Part shown: positions 45,570 to 55,267 of the stretch, in pieces
Layout of the letters: every line of letters starts with the position of its first letter
Numbering within the stretch: the stretch's first letter is position 1
Source: UBA4421 sp002704225
GTDB taxonomy: Bacteria > Pseudomonadota > Gammaproteobacteria > Pseudomonadales > Azotimanducaceae
Assembly: GCA_902556425.1 (NCBI GenBank)
Contig: CACDWG010000001.1
Location: forward strand, 220,411 to 284,410
Length of the DNA: 64,000 bases
Direction of reading: 5' to 3'
Notes under the pieces: generated by a model
Databases searched by the model: none
Seen by the model: only the letters and a program-made list of their open reading frames with translations
Told to the model about the DNA's origin: nothing
Translations under genes and position numbers: made by a program

Positions 45570-47342
45570 ATGGCTCAAATACGCAAAATGGAATTCGACG
45601 GTGTCATCGTCGGTGGCGGTGGTTCCGGGCTTCGTGCTGCGCTGCAACTGGCCCAGTCTGGTTTGAAGACGGCGGTTATCAGCAAGGTATTTCCTACGCG
45701 CTCGCACACGGTCTCCGCTCAGGGCGGCATTACCTGCGCGATAGCCAGTGACGATCCCAACGACGATTGGCGTTGGCATATGTACGACACCGTCAAAGGG
45801 TCGGATTACATCGGTGATCAGGACGCTATCGAATACATGTGTTCCGAGGGGCCTCAAGCGGTATTCGAACTCGAGCATATGGGCTTGCCGTTCTCACGCA
45901 CAGAGAGTGGACGTATATACCAGCGGCCTTTTGGCGGACAGTCCAAGGATTTCGGTAAGGGCGGCCAAGCCGCGCGAACCTGCGCAGCAGCAGACCGCAC
46001 CGGTCATGCCTTGCTCCACACGCTCTATCAAGCCAACGTGAAAGCGGAGACCACGTTTCTGAACGAATGGTTTGCCGTGGACATGGTGAAAAATCAAGAC
46101 GGCGTTGTTGTCGGTGTGATCGCTCTGTGCATGGAAACTGGCGAAGTCGTACACATCAGCTCAAAGGCGACAGTCGTTGCGACTGGGGGCGCTGGTCGTA
46201 TTTACGCATCGACCACCAACGCACTGATGTGTACCGGTGACGGCATTGGCATGGCGCTTCGGGCCGGCGTGCCGGTCCAAGATATCGAAATGTGGCAGTT
46301 CCACCCGACCGGAATCGCCGGTGCGGGCACCTTGGTTACCGAGGGTTGCCGCGGTGAAGGTGGATACCTCATCAATAAGGACGGCGAGCGGTTCATGGAG
46401 CGTTACGCGCCATCAGCGAAGGATTTGGCTGGCCGAGATGTGGTGGCCCGCTCCATGGTGATCGAAATCATTGAAGGCAGAGGCTGCGGTCCTGACGGGG
46501 ATCACGTCAAACTGAAGCTTGATCATTTAGGCGAGGACGTTCTGAACAGTCGATTGCCAGGTATTTTGGAACTGTCTCGGACGTTCGCTCATGTTGATCC
46601 GGTCAAAGAGCCGATCCCAGTCGTGCCCACATGCCACTATATGATGGGTGGCATTCCGACTCAGGTTAGCGGGCAGGCTCTGACGCAGGACGCAGCGGGG
46701 CAAGACGTCGCTGTAGAAGGCTTGTACGCAGCAGGCGAAGCCGCCTGTGTGTCAGTCCATGGAGCGAATCGACTGGGCGGAAACTCGTTGCTGGACTTGG
46801 TGGTGTTCGGTCGCGCAGCGGGCTTACACATTGAACAGGTCATGCGCCAAGGCGTGTCTTATCGCGACGCGAGCGAATCGGATATCGAAGCGTCCATGGC
46901 ACGCCTCAACCGCTGGAACGAATCCAGTGGTGGTGAGTCAATTTACGATCTGAAGAAAGAGCTTCAAACCACGATGCAGAACAGCTTCGGAGTGTTCCGC
47001 ACCGAAAAGAACATGCAGGAAGGTATTAAGCAACTGGCGGACCTGCGCGAGCGCATCGCCAAAGCGGACATGCCGGACAAGTCGTCAGCATTCAACACTG
47101 CCCGGTTGGAGGCATTGGAGCTGGACAACTTGTTGGAAGTGGCCGAAGCCACGGCGGTTACCGCAGAGGGTAGAAAAGAAAGCCGGGGAGCCCATGCGCG
47201 TGACGACTACCAGACGCGAGACGACGAAAACTGGCTGTGTCACTCAATGTACTTCCCAGAGGATAAGCGCGTTGGCAAGCGAGACGTGAATTTTGCGCCT
47301 CGCACCATGGAAGCCTTTGAGCCTAAGGAACGGGTTTACTAA
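45570..47342 (+). CDS. sdhA: Succinate dehydrogenase flavoprotein subunit
   Basis: A 590-residue flavoprotein. The FAD Rossmann motif is GVIVGGGGSGLRAALQ, and the histidine in TRSHTVSAQGG is the covalent-FAD attachment site. Active-site HPTGIAGAGTLVTEGCRGEGG and the CHYMMGGIPT and HGANRLGGNSLLDL blocks are all in place. It oxidises succinate to fumarate. The ribosome site AGGAAG lies upstream of the ATG. Length is standard. Confidence 0.97.
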   Translation: MAQIRKMEFDGVIVGGGGSGLRAALQLAQSGLKTAVISKVFPTRSHTVSAQGGITCAIASDDPNDDWRWHMYDTVKGSDYIGDQDAIEYMCSEGPQAVFELEHMGLPFSRTESGRIYQRPFGGQSKDFGKGGQAARTCAAADRTGHALLHTLYQANVKAETTFLNEWFAVDMVKNQDGVVVGVIALCMETGEVVHISSKATVVATGGAGRIYASTTNALMCTGDGIGMALRAGVPVQDIEMWQFHPTGIAGAGTLVTEGCRGEGGYLINKDGERFMERYAPSAKDLAGRDVVARSMVIEIIEGRGCGPDGDHVKLKLDHLGEDVLNSRLPGILELSRTFAHVDPVKEPIPVVPTCHYMMGGIPTQVSGQALTQDAAGQDVAVEGLYAAGEAACVSVHGANRLGGNSLLDLVVFGRAAGLHIEQVMRQGVSYRDASESDIEASMARLNRWNESSGGESIYDLKKELQTTMQNSFGVFRTEKNMQEGIKQLADLRERIAKADMPDKSSAFNTARLEALELDNLLEVAEATAVTAEGRKESRGAHARDDYQTRDDENWLCHSMYFPEDKRVGKRDVNFAPRTMEAFEPKERVY

Positions 47343-47391
47343 GGCCGTTCTCCCATTTTTACCGTATTAACTAAAATTTAGGTCTACTGTT

Positions 47392-48096
47392 ATGCAAGTA
47401 AGTGTTTATCGCTACAACCCGGATCTGGACGAAGTGCCAGTGATGCGTGATGTGGAAGTTGAACTGCCGGAAGGTAGGGACTTAATGGTTCTGGACGTGT
47501 TGCATCTGATGAAAGACGCGGATCCTACGCTGAGCTTTCGACGCAGTTGTCGGGAAGGCGTCTGCGGCTCTGATGGCGTCAACATGAATGGTAAGAACGG
47601 TCTGGCATGCATCACGCCGGTATCCGAGGTGGTGAAGCGTAACAAACTAGTGCTGCGACCACTGCCCGGGCTTCCTGTCGTAAGGGATCTCGTTGTAGAC
47701 ATGAGCCAGTTTTACAACCAATACGCCAAGGTTCAGCCCTATCTGGTCAACAAAGAAGCGCCTCCTGCCCAAGAGCGTTTGCAGAGCCCGGAAGATCGAG
47801 AAAAGTTGGACGGATTGTACGAATGCATCTTGTGCGCTTGCTGCTCGACCTCTTGCCCGTCTTTTTGGTGGAACCCCGATAAGTTTATCGGCCCTGCGGG
47901 ATTGTTGCAGGCTTATCGCTTCTTGGCCGATTCGCGAGATACCGACACCGAAGAGCGGCTGGCTAACTTGGATGACCCATTCAGCGTTTTTCGCTGCCGA
48001 GGCATCATGAATTGCGTCAGCGTTTGCCCCAAGGGTCTCAATCCTACCCGGGCAATTGGCAAGATCCGAACCATGCTGATGCAGCAGGGAACGTAG
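47392..48096 (+). CDS. sdhB: Succinate dehydrogenase iron-sulfur subunit
   Basis: A 234-residue iron-sulfur protein. The [2Fe-2S] cysteines are in SCREGVCGSDGVNMNG, and the [4Fe-4S]/[3Fe-4S] sets are in CILCACCSTSCPSFW and CRGIMNCVSVCPKGLNP. It transfers electrons from SdhA to the quinone site. It begins 49 bases after sdhA and ends the sdh set. A 350-base spacer separates it from sucA. Confidence 0.97.
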   Translation: MQVSVYRYNPDLDEVPVMRDVEVELPEGRDLMVLDVLHLMKDADPTLSFRRSCREGVCGSDGVNMNGKNGLACITPVSEVVKRNKLVLRPLPGLPVVRDLVVDMSQFYNQYAKVQPYLVNKEAPPAQERLQSPEDREKLDGLYECILCACCSTSCPSFWWNPDKFIGPAGLLQAYRFLADSRDTDTEERLANLDDPFSVFRCRGIMNCVSVCPKGLNPTRAIGKIRTMLMQQGT

Positions 48097-48446
48097 GAAA
48101 ACTGCCAAATTTCTCCGGGCAATGCCCAAATCCCGTCAGGCCGCCGCTCTGAGCGGCCCTTTAGTCGATTATTGTGCCCAAAGACCTTGGCAACGCCGCC
48201 GCGAAAGCCGAGAATCCAAGATCCGGGAAAGCTCGGTGGATTCAAGGCAGCAGAGCGAACGAAACCCCGCCCAGCGAAATCCAAGGGCAGATGTAGCCGC
48301 CCAACGCTAAAGCATCGAAACAGACTGCACACACGCGTGCGTATGAGCACTGATGAGGGCACGCGAGTGAACACAAGAGCGAGCGAGTAACAGACCGAAG
48401 GGTGCGAGCGTTAAAACGCGCTCGACAGTAACAAAAGAGGAATACG
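48097..48446. other. Spacer between sdhB and sucA with a hairpin
   Basis: 350 bases without a gene. A hairpin with arms GGCCGC and GCGGCC (48139-48158) follows sdhB, with a short CTTTAG after it. It could be an attenuator that reduces read-through into sucA, or a processing site. The rest is G/A-rich and shows no recognisable promoter. Confidence 0.4.
48139..48158 (+). terminator. Candidate attenuator hairpin after sdhB
   Basis: GGCCGC and GCGGCC arms pair around an eight-base centre, followed by CTTTAG. It is weak as an intrinsic terminator because of the short T-run. Confidence 0.3.
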
Positions 48447-51311
48447 GTGACTGAAGGATTCATGCAGCGCATGCTGCGCAGCTCACACCTTGGTGGACAA
48501 AACGCCGCCTACATCGAAGCCCTGTACGAAGAGTACCTGCAGGATCCCAGCTCGGTTCCAGAGATTTGGCGCAGTTACTTTGACACGTTGCCGACGGTAG
48601 AGAGCACCATTGGTCCAGACACCCCGCACTCTGAAGTCATCCAGCATTTCGAACGTCTTGGCCGGAATCGGCTGAAAGCGCGCCCAGAAAAAGTTTCCAC
48701 TGAAATTTCCAGTGCCCACGAAACCCAGCAGATGCGGGTGCAAGATTTGGTGGCCGCTTATCGCCACCGGGGACATAAGCGCGCGGACATCGACCCATTG
48801 GGCATGATGGAACGCCCTGAAATGCCGGTGCTTGATCTTGCTTATCATAATTTGTCGCCAGCCAGTCTGGATGAAACCTTCCAAACTGGCACTTTTCACT
48901 ATGGCGATGGGGCCGCAAAGCTCAGAGATTTAGTCGACGCCCTTGAAAGCACGTACTGCGGTTCCATTGGCGCTGAATACATGCACATTGTGGATACGCG
49001 CGAGCAGTTATGGGTTCAGCAGCGCCTAGAGAGCGCCCGTGGCAAGCCTCAGTTTGATGAGCACCAAAAGCAGCGCATTCTGGAACGCTTGATCGCTGCC
49101 GAAGGGTTAGAAAAGTATCTGCATCGGCGGTATCCGGGCACCAAACGGTTTGGCCTGGAGGGTGGCGAAAGCCTGATTCCCATGCTGCACGAACTCTTGC
49201 AGCGTCTTGGTACCCATGGGGTTCGCGAATCGGTGATTGCCATGGCGCACCGGGGGCGGCTCAATGTATTAGTGAACGTGCTGGGTAAAAATCCAGGCGA
49301 GCTGTTTGACGAATTTGACGGTCGGGTACTAAGCGAAAACGGCTCGGGTGACGTCAAATACCATCAGGGTTTTTCATCCAATGTGATGACCCCGGGTGGC
49401 GAGATGCACCTGGCGCTTTCGTTTAATCCTTCGCATTTGGAGATCGTTGCGCCGGTAGCAGAAGGCTCCGTGCGTGCCCGCCAAGATCGTCGTAAAGACT
49501 ACGCCGGAGATTTGGTGGCCCCGATCATCATTCACGGCGACGCCGCATTTGCGGGCCAGGGCGTGGTGATGGAAACCTTCCAGATGTCGCAAACCCGCGG
49601 CTTTAAAACCGGCGGCAGTGTTCACATCATCGTAAACAACCAGATCGGATTTACCACGCACAAGCAGATAGACGCCCGGTCCACCGAGTACTGCACCGAG
49701 GTGGCGAAGATGATTCAGGCGCCGATTCTGCACGTAAACGGTGATGATCCCGAGGCCGTTATTTTTGCGACGCAGTTGGCAGCGGACTATCGTATGGAAT
49801 TCCGCAAAGACGTGGTGATCGATCTGATCTGCTACCGGCGTCGTGGTCACAATGAAGCCGAAGAGCCCATGAAGACCCAGCCACTGATGTACCAGAAAAT
49901 TCGTGCGCAAAACACTGTTTGCGCGGCGTTCAGCGAAAAGATGGTGGCAGATGGAGTTGTTCAGACGGATGCGATCGACGCGATGACTGAACGCTATCGC
50001 TCGCGCTTGGAGTCTGGAGAGAGTGTGGCGCTGGATCTGGTGCACGAACCGGACACTAAGCTGTTTGTCGACTGGGCACCGTATCTGGGTTCAAGCTTGG
50101 ATGCGCCGGCAGATACCCGCTTTGATAACGCAGCCTTCCAAGAATTATCCGCTCGCCTGGAAAGCCTCCCGGACGGATTTGTTCTGCATCGACAGGTGAG
50201 TAAGATTTTGGAAGATCGCCACCGTATGGCGGCGGGCGCGATGTCGGTTAACTGGGGTATGGCGGAGGTTATGGCCTATGCGACGTTAGTTGATCAAGGC
50301 TATCCAGTGCGGCTAACCGGCCAAGACGTGGGCGTGGGTACGTTCTCCCATCGCCACGCGGCACTGCACAATCAAAAGGACGGCTCGCGTTTGATTCCCT
50401 TGAATCGGCTTCGCGAGGACGTCACCTTTGATCTTTACGACTCACTGCTATCTGAAGAGGCCGTCCTCGCTTTTGAATATGGCTATGCGACCACGACGCC
50501 CGGTACCCTTGTGGTTTGGGAAGCTCAATTTGGTGACTTTGCCAATGGTGCACAGGTCGTCATTGATCAGTTCATCAGCTCGGGTGAAACCAAGTGGGCC
50601 CGCCTGTGTGGCTTAACCATGCTGTTGCCCCACGGCTTCGAAGGGGCAGGGCCTGAGCATTCGTCAGCGCGGCTCGAGCGCTTTCTGCAGCTTTGTGCGG
50701 AGCGCAATATGCAGATCTGTGTGCCGTCAACGCCAGCACAGGTTTACCATATGCTGCGTCGTCAGGCGATTCGGCCAACCCGAAAACCGCTGATTGCGAT
50801 GACCCCCAAAAGTCTGCTGCGACACAAGCTGGCGGTTTCCACGGTCGATGAGTTATGCGACGGCCAATTCCAGTTGGTGATCGGCGAAACAGAGGCCCTG
50901 CAGAGCAAAAAAGTGAAGCGGGTTGTGCTGTGCAGCGGCAAGGTCTTTTACGATTTGTGGGAAGCCCGAGCGGAACAGGAACTGGACAACGTCGCGATCG
51001 TGCGCATTGAGCAGCTCTATCCGTTTCCAGACGAGGAACTGCTGCAAGAACTCAGCAGATTCAGCAAAGCGGAACAAGTGATCTGGTGTCAGGAAGAACC
51101 CATCAATCAGGGCGCTTGGTTCTCGATACAACACCGTATCCGACGTGTGATCAATCGCCTCGACAAGGTGCCTTCGCTGCATTACGCGGGTCGTGAAGCC
51201 TTTGCTGCCCCGGCGGTGGGTTACGCCAGCGTGCACAACGAACAACAGCAACAACTCGTTCAAACCGCTCTCACAGAAGAGCCCCGTGACGACATGGAGA
51301 ATGGACACTAA
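48447..51311 (+). CDS. sucA: 2-oxoglutarate dehydrogenase E1 component
   Basis: A 954-residue thiamine-diphosphate-dependent E1. ThDP-binding motifs are visible as HGDAAFAGQGVVMETFQ and NNQIGFTT. The C-terminal transketolase-like part has GQDVGVGTFSHRHA and FEYGYATTTPGTLVVWEAQFGDFANG. The start is a GTG with AGAGGA upstream; an ATG five codons later is an alternative. It decarboxylates 2-oxoglutarate and passes succinyl to the E2 lipoyl group. It heads the suc part of the operon, with sucB two bases downstream. Confidence 0.97.
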   Translation: MTEGFMQRMLRSSHLGGQNAAYIEALYEEYLQDPSSVPEIWRSYFDTLPTVESTIGPDTPHSEVIQHFERLGRNRLKARPEKVSTEISSAHETQQMRVQDLVAAYRHRGHKRADIDPLGMMERPEMPVLDLAYHNLSPASLDETFQTGTFHYGDGAAKLRDLVDALESTYCGSIGAEYMHIVDTREQLWVQQRLESARGKPQFDEHQKQRILERLIAAEGLEKYLHRRYPGTKRFGLEGGESLIPMLHELLQRLGTHGVRESVIAMAHRGRLNVLVNVLGKNPGELFDEFDGRVLSENGSGDVKYHQGFSSNVMTPGGEMHLALSFNPSHLEIVAPVAEGSVRARQDRRKDYAGDLVAPIIIHGDAAFAGQGVVMETFQMSQTRGFKTGGSVHIIVNNQIGFTTHKQIDARSTEYCTEVAKMIQAPILHVNGDDPEAVIFATQLAADYRMEFRKDVVIDLICYRRRGHNEAEEPMKTQPLMYQKIRAQNTVCAAFSEKMVADGVVQTDAIDAMTERYRSRLESGESVALDLVHEPDTKLFVDWAPYLGSSLDAPADTRFDNAAFQELSARLESLPDGFVLHRQVSKILEDRHRMAAGAMSVNWGMAEVMAYATLVDQGYPVRLTGQDVGVGTFSHRHAALHNQKDGSRLIPLNRLREDVTFDLYDSLLSEEAVLAFEYGYATTTPGTLVVWEAQFGDFANGAQVVIDQFISSGETKWARLCGLTMLLPHGFEGAGPEHSSARLERFLQLCAERNMQICVPSTPAQVYHMLRRQAIRPTRKPLIAMTPKSLLRHKLAVSTVDELCDGQFQLVIGETEALQSKKVKRVVLCSGKVFYDLWEARAEQELDNVAIVRIEQLYPFPDEELLQELSRFSKAEQVIWCQEEPINQGAWFSIQHRIRRVINRLDKVPSLHYAGREAFAAPAVGYASVHNEQQQQLVQTALTEEPRDDMENGH

Positions 51312-51313
51312 GC

Positions 51314-52543
51314 ATGGAAATCAAAGCACCAATTTTTCCGGAATCGATTGCAGATGGCAGCGTTGCCCAATGGCACCACCAGCCAGGTGATTTTGTTACC
51401 CGAGATACGTTGTTGGTTGATATCGAGACCGACAAAGTAGTTATCGAGGTTTTTGCCCCAGAAGATGGCGTGTTGCAAAACATCCTCAAAGCCGAAGGCG
51501 AAACGGTACTGTCAGAAGAACCGATTGCAAACTTTGAACCGGGTGGTGCCGCAACGGGCCATGGCGTGTCGGCTGCTGCGCCGGTAGCAGCCGAGACGCC
51601 AGCGGATGGTGATCGCTTCGCCAGTCCTGCGGCGAAGAAGTTGGCAGCAGAGGCGAATCTGGACATTACCGGGGTGGCCGGCAGTGGCCGAGACGGTCGA
51701 ATCACGAAGGAAGACGTAGCCAGCGCGTTGGCATCAGGCTCGGTGAGCGAAGAGCCCAGCCCAGCGCCTGCTGCACAGGCGGCGGCACCGGCAGCGACGG
51801 CCCCTTCGTCTGCAGAATTCTTTGGCGGCTCGGATGAAGAGCGCGTAGAGCGCAGGGTGCCTATGACGCGACTTCGCGCCAGCGTGGCCAAGCGCCTGGT
51901 CGAAGCCCAGCAAAATGCTGCGATGTTGACCACATTTAATGAAGTCGACATGCAGCCCATCATGCAGTTGCGAAAGCGTTATCAAAACGAATTCCAGTCG
52001 GCTCACAACGGCACCAAGCTTGGTTTTATGTCCTTCTTCGTGCGTGCGGCCACCGAAGCGCTGAAGCGGTTTCCATCGGTCAATGCCAGCATTGACGGAA
52101 ATGACATTGTGTATCACGGTTACTACGACATAGGCGTTGCGGTGTCGACCGAACGCGGCTTGGTCGTACCCGTTGTACGTGATGCAGATGCTCTGGGGTT
52201 AGCGCAAATCGAAGACCAAATTATGGCCTACGGGGAAAAGGCGCGAGCCGGCAAGCTGGGGCTTGACGACATGGCGGGTGGCACCTTCACCATATCGAAT
52301 GGCGGGATTTTCGGCTCCATGATGTCCACACCTATCCTGAATGCGCCGCAAACCGGCGTGCTCGGTATGCACAACATTCAAGATCGCGCAGTGGTCGTTG
52401 ACGGCGAGATTGTGATTCGGCCTATGATGTATTTGGCACTCTCTTACGATCATCGATTGATTGATGGTCGCGAGGCAGTGCAATTTTTGGTGGCGATTAA
52501 AGGCATGCTGGAAGACCCAGCGCGCATTCTGTTGGAGCTTTAA
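51314..52543 (+). CDS. sucB: 2-oxoglutarate dehydrogenase E2 (dihydrolipoyl succinyltransferase)
   Basis: A 409-residue E2. The single N-terminal lipoyl domain has its lipoylated lysine K41 in IETDKVVIEV. An Ala/Pro-rich linker, the peripheral subunit-binding domain (SPAAKKLAAEANLDITG with GRDGRITKEDV) and the catalytic core ending in SYDHRLIDGREAV (His and Asp) follow. It starts two bases after the sucA stop and is followed by lpd after one base, so all three are made from one message. Confidence 0.97.
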   Translation: MEIKAPIFPESIADGSVAQWHHQPGDFVTRDTLLVDIETDKVVIEVFAPEDGVLQNILKAEGETVLSEEPIANFEPGGAATGHGVSAAAPVAAETPADGDRFASPAAKKLAAEANLDITGVAGSGRDGRITKEDVASALASGSVSEEPSPAPAAQAAAPAATAPSSAEFFGGSDEERVERRVPMTRLRASVAKRLVEAQQNAAMLTTFNEVDMQPIMQLRKRYQNEFQSAHNGTKLGFMSFFVRAATEALKRFPSVNASIDGNDIVYHGYYDIGVAVSTERGLVVPVVRDADALGLAQIEDQIMAYGEKARAGKLGLDDMAGGTFTISNGGIFGSMMSTPILNAPQTGVLGMHNIQDRAVVVDGEIVIRPMMYLALSYDHRLIDGREAVQFLVAIKGMLEDPARILLEL

Positions 52544-52544
52544 G

Positions 52545-53996
52545 ATGAGTAACACTTACGATGTGATCGTCATTGGCGGTGGCCCAGCGGGCTATCACGC
52601 CGCCATACGCGCCGCTCAGCTCGGCATGAATACCGCCTGCGTTAACATGATGGTGGATAAAGAAGACAAGCCCGTATTGGGTGGCACCTGCCTGAACTGG
52701 GGCTGTATTCCTTCTAAAGCACTTTTGGATGCATCACATAAGTTTGTCGAGGCTCAGCACGACTTCGCGGATATGGGCATTAAAACCGGCAAGGTCAGTG
52801 CCGATGTGCCTCGCATGATTGCCCGTAAGGACGAAGTGGTCGCGGGCCTCACGGGTGGGGTCGCTGCACTCTTTGACGGCAATGGCGTCACGTCGCTTCC
52901 TGGCAAGGGGCGCCTCTATGCGAACCGACAAGTGGGCTACACCCCACACGGCGGTGAAGAACAGATGCTGCAGGCGGAACACGTCATTTTGGCGCCGGGT
53001 TCCGTGCCGGTGGAAATTCCCCCGGCACCGCTAAGCGGCGACCTGATCGTTGATTCCACCGGCGCGCTGGAATTTAAACAGGTACCCAAGCGTTTGGGCG
53101 TCATTGGTGCCGGCGTGATCGGCTTGGAACTCGGCAGTGTCTGGAACCGTTTGGGTTCACAAACCATCGTGCTTGAAGCGATGGACGAGTTTTTACCCAT
53201 GGCAGATCACCGTATTTCCCGCGATGCCAAGCGCATTCTGACCAAACAAGGATTGGATATTCGCATGGGTGCCCGGGTGACCGGTACCGAGGTCAAGGGA
53301 AGCGGTAAAAGCAAACACGTTTGTGTGACCTATCAAGATAAGGACGGCGAACACACGCTGGAGTTTGATCGCCTGATCGTCGCGGTGGGGCGTCGACCCT
53401 ATACCGAAGGGTTGCTGGCACCGGATTCCGGTGTGAATCTGGATGAGCGCGGATTTCTCTACGTGAACGACCTCTGCGCGACAGATGCGACAAATGTCTA
53501 CGCCGTTGGGGACGTGGTGCGTGGGCCCATGCTGGCGCACAAAGGCATGGAAGAGGGCATTATGGTTGCCGAGCGCATCGCCGGCCACAAACCCTTGGTC
53601 AACTACGACACAGTGCCCAGCGTCATTTATACGCACCCAGAAATCGCATGGGTGGGGAAAACCGAACAGCAGCTCAAAAGCGATGGCGAAGATTTTAATG
53701 TGGGGAGCTTCCCCTACGCAGCCAATGGCCGAGCGCTGGCGGCAGGGGAAAATGAGGGCATGATTCGCGTCATTGCAGACGCTCAGACAGACCGCATTTT
53801 GGGCGTGCACGTGATTGGCGCTCAGGCATCGGAATTGATCGCCCAGGCCGTGATCAGCATGGAGTTTAGCGCCTCGGCAGAGGATCTGGGCTTGATCATG
53901 TTTGCTCACCCCACGTTGTCCGAGGGCATGCATGAAGCGGCGTTGAGTGCGCGCGGCCATGCGATACATACAGTCAATCGAGTCAAGCGGGGCTAG
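52545..53996 (+). CDS. lpd: Dihydrolipoyl dehydrogenase (E3)
   Basis: A 483-residue FAD disulfide oxidoreductase. It has the FAD motif VIGGGPAGYHAAIRAAQLG, redox cysteines in GGTCLNWGCIPSKALL, the NAD Rossmann motif GVIGAGVIGLELGSVW, and the C-terminal HAHPTLSE-type His-Pro-Thr active-site motif. It reoxidises E2-bound lipoamide. The ATG sits one base after the sucB stop. A second E3 elsewhere for pyruvate dehydrogenase is likely but not visible. Confidence 0.97.
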   Translation: MSNTYDVIVIGGGPAGYHAAIRAAQLGMNTACVNMMVDKEDKPVLGGTCLNWGCIPSKALLDASHKFVEAQHDFADMGIKTGKVSADVPRMIARKDEVVAGLTGGVAALFDGNGVTSLPGKGRLYANRQVGYTPHGGEEQMLQAEHVILAPGSVPVEIPPAPLSGDLIVDSTGALEFKQVPKRLGVIGAGVIGLELGSVWNRLGSQTIVLEAMDEFLPMADHRISRDAKRILTKQGLDIRMGARVTGTEVKGSGKSKHVCVTYQDKDGEHTLEFDRLIVAVGRRPYTEGLLAPDSGVNLDERGFLYVNDLCATDATNVYAVGDVVRGPMLAHKGMEEGIMVAERIAGHKPLVNYDTVPSVIYTHPEIAWVGKTEQQLKSDGEDFNVGSFPYAANGRALAAGENEGMIRVIADAQTDRILGVHVIGAQASELIAQAVISMEFSASAEDLGLIMFAHPTLSEGMHEAALSARGHAIHTVNRVKRG

Positions 53997-54097
53997 CGTT
54001 CCGTTTTTATTCAGCGGTTGTCGATGTGAGATCGGCGCCACATCAAGCGGCGGTAACCGTTGTTTGGTGAAACAGTAAAAGGGAGGATGAAAACACC

Positions 54098-55267
54098 ATG
54101 AATCTACACGAGTATCAGGCCAAGGGTCTGTTTGCGCAGTACGGCTTACCCGTTTCAGAGGGGTATGCGGTGGATACCGCAGACGAAGCCGTTGCAGCAG
54201 CACAAAAAATCGGCGGCGATCGCTGGGTGGTCAAGGTGCAGGTTCATGCGGGGGGGCGAGGCAAGGCCGGTGGCGTCAAGTTGGCGGATTCGCTAGACGA
54301 AATACGTGCCTTTGCCGATCAGTGGATTGGCAAGAACCTCGTCACGATTCAGACCGATGAAAACGGACAGCCCGTCAGCAAGATCTACGTTGAAAGCTGC
54401 ACCGATATCGAGCGAGAGCTCTATCTTAGTGCGGTTATTGACCGCGGTAGCCGTCGAGTGGTGTTTATGGCGTCTACCGAAGGTGGCGTCGAAATTGAAC
54501 AGGTGGCCGAAGAGACGCCCGAGAAAATTCTCCGCGCAACCATCGATCCAGCGGTGGGGGCGCAGCCATATCAGGGCCGAGAGCTGGCATTTAAACTCGG
54601 TTTAGAAGGCGATCAAATTCGACAGTTCGCTAATCTTTTCATGGGCTTAGCAAAACTTTTTGAGGAAACAGATTGCTCGTTGCTCGAGATCAATCCTCTG
54701 GTTGTTACGACGGACGGTGACATTCACTGCCTAGACGCGAAAATCAACATCGACGGCAACGCGCTGTATCGTCAGCCTGCCATTGCCGAGATGAACGACC
54801 CAAGCCAAGAGGACGAGCGCGAGGCGCAAGCAGCTGAATACAGCCTTAATTACGTGGCGTTGGAAGGCAATATTGGTTGCATGGTCAACGGTGCGGGTCT
54901 GGCCATGGGCACCATGGATTTAGTGAAGCTGCATGGTGGTAACCCGGCCAACTTCCTGGACGTTGGCGGCGGTGCGACCAAGGAGGCGGTAGCCGAAGCG
55001 TTTAAGATCATCCTATCCGATTCGGCGGTAAAAGCCGTATTGATTAACATCTTTGGCGGTATCGTCAGCTGCGCGACCATTGCCGAGGGCATCATTGGTG
55101 CGGTTCAAGAGGTGGGTGTAGAAGTGCCCGTCGTGGTGCGTTTTGAAGGCAATAATTCTGCATTGGGTCGTCAAACGTTGGCGGACAGCGGTTTAAACAT
55201 TATCCCCGGTGAATCACTGGTAGACGCGGTCGAAAAGGCCGTAGCGGCGGCTGGAGGTCAAGCATGA
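54098..55267 (+). CDS. sucC: Succinyl-CoA synthetase beta subunit
   Basis: A 389-residue ATP-grasp subunit starting MNLHEYQAKGLFAQYG, as is usual. It has VQVHAGGRGKAGGVK (nucleotide-binding glycines), LLEINPLVV and the C-terminal LINIFGGIVSCATIAEGI. It makes ATP or GTP from succinyl-CoA with SucD. GGGAGG is upstream. It overlaps sucD by four bases (ATGA). Confidence 0.97.
   Translation: MNLHEYQAKGLFAQYGLPVSEGYAVDTADEAVAAAQKIGGDRWVVKVQVHAGGRGKAGGVKLADSLDEIRAFADQWIGKNLVTIQTDENGQPVSKIYVESCTDIERELYLSAVIDRGSRRVVFMASTEGGVEIEQVAEETPEKILRATIDPAVGAQPYQGRELAFKLGLEGDQIRQFANLFMGLAKLFEETDCSLLEINPLVVTTDGDIHCLDAKINIDGNALYRQPAIAEMNDPSQEDEREAQAAEYSLNYVALEGNIGCMVNGAGLAMGTMDLVKLHGGNPANFLDVGGGATKEAVAEAFKIILSDSAVKAVLINIFGGIVSCATIAEGIIGAVQEVGVEVPVVVRFEGNNSALGRQTLADSGLNIIPGESLVDAVEKAVAAAGGQA

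Noticed and set aside
53193..54203. Long minus-strand frame opposite lpd
   Set aside because: It lies wholly opposite a certain core gene in the frame commonly left open by GC-biased codons, with no ribosome site or family features.
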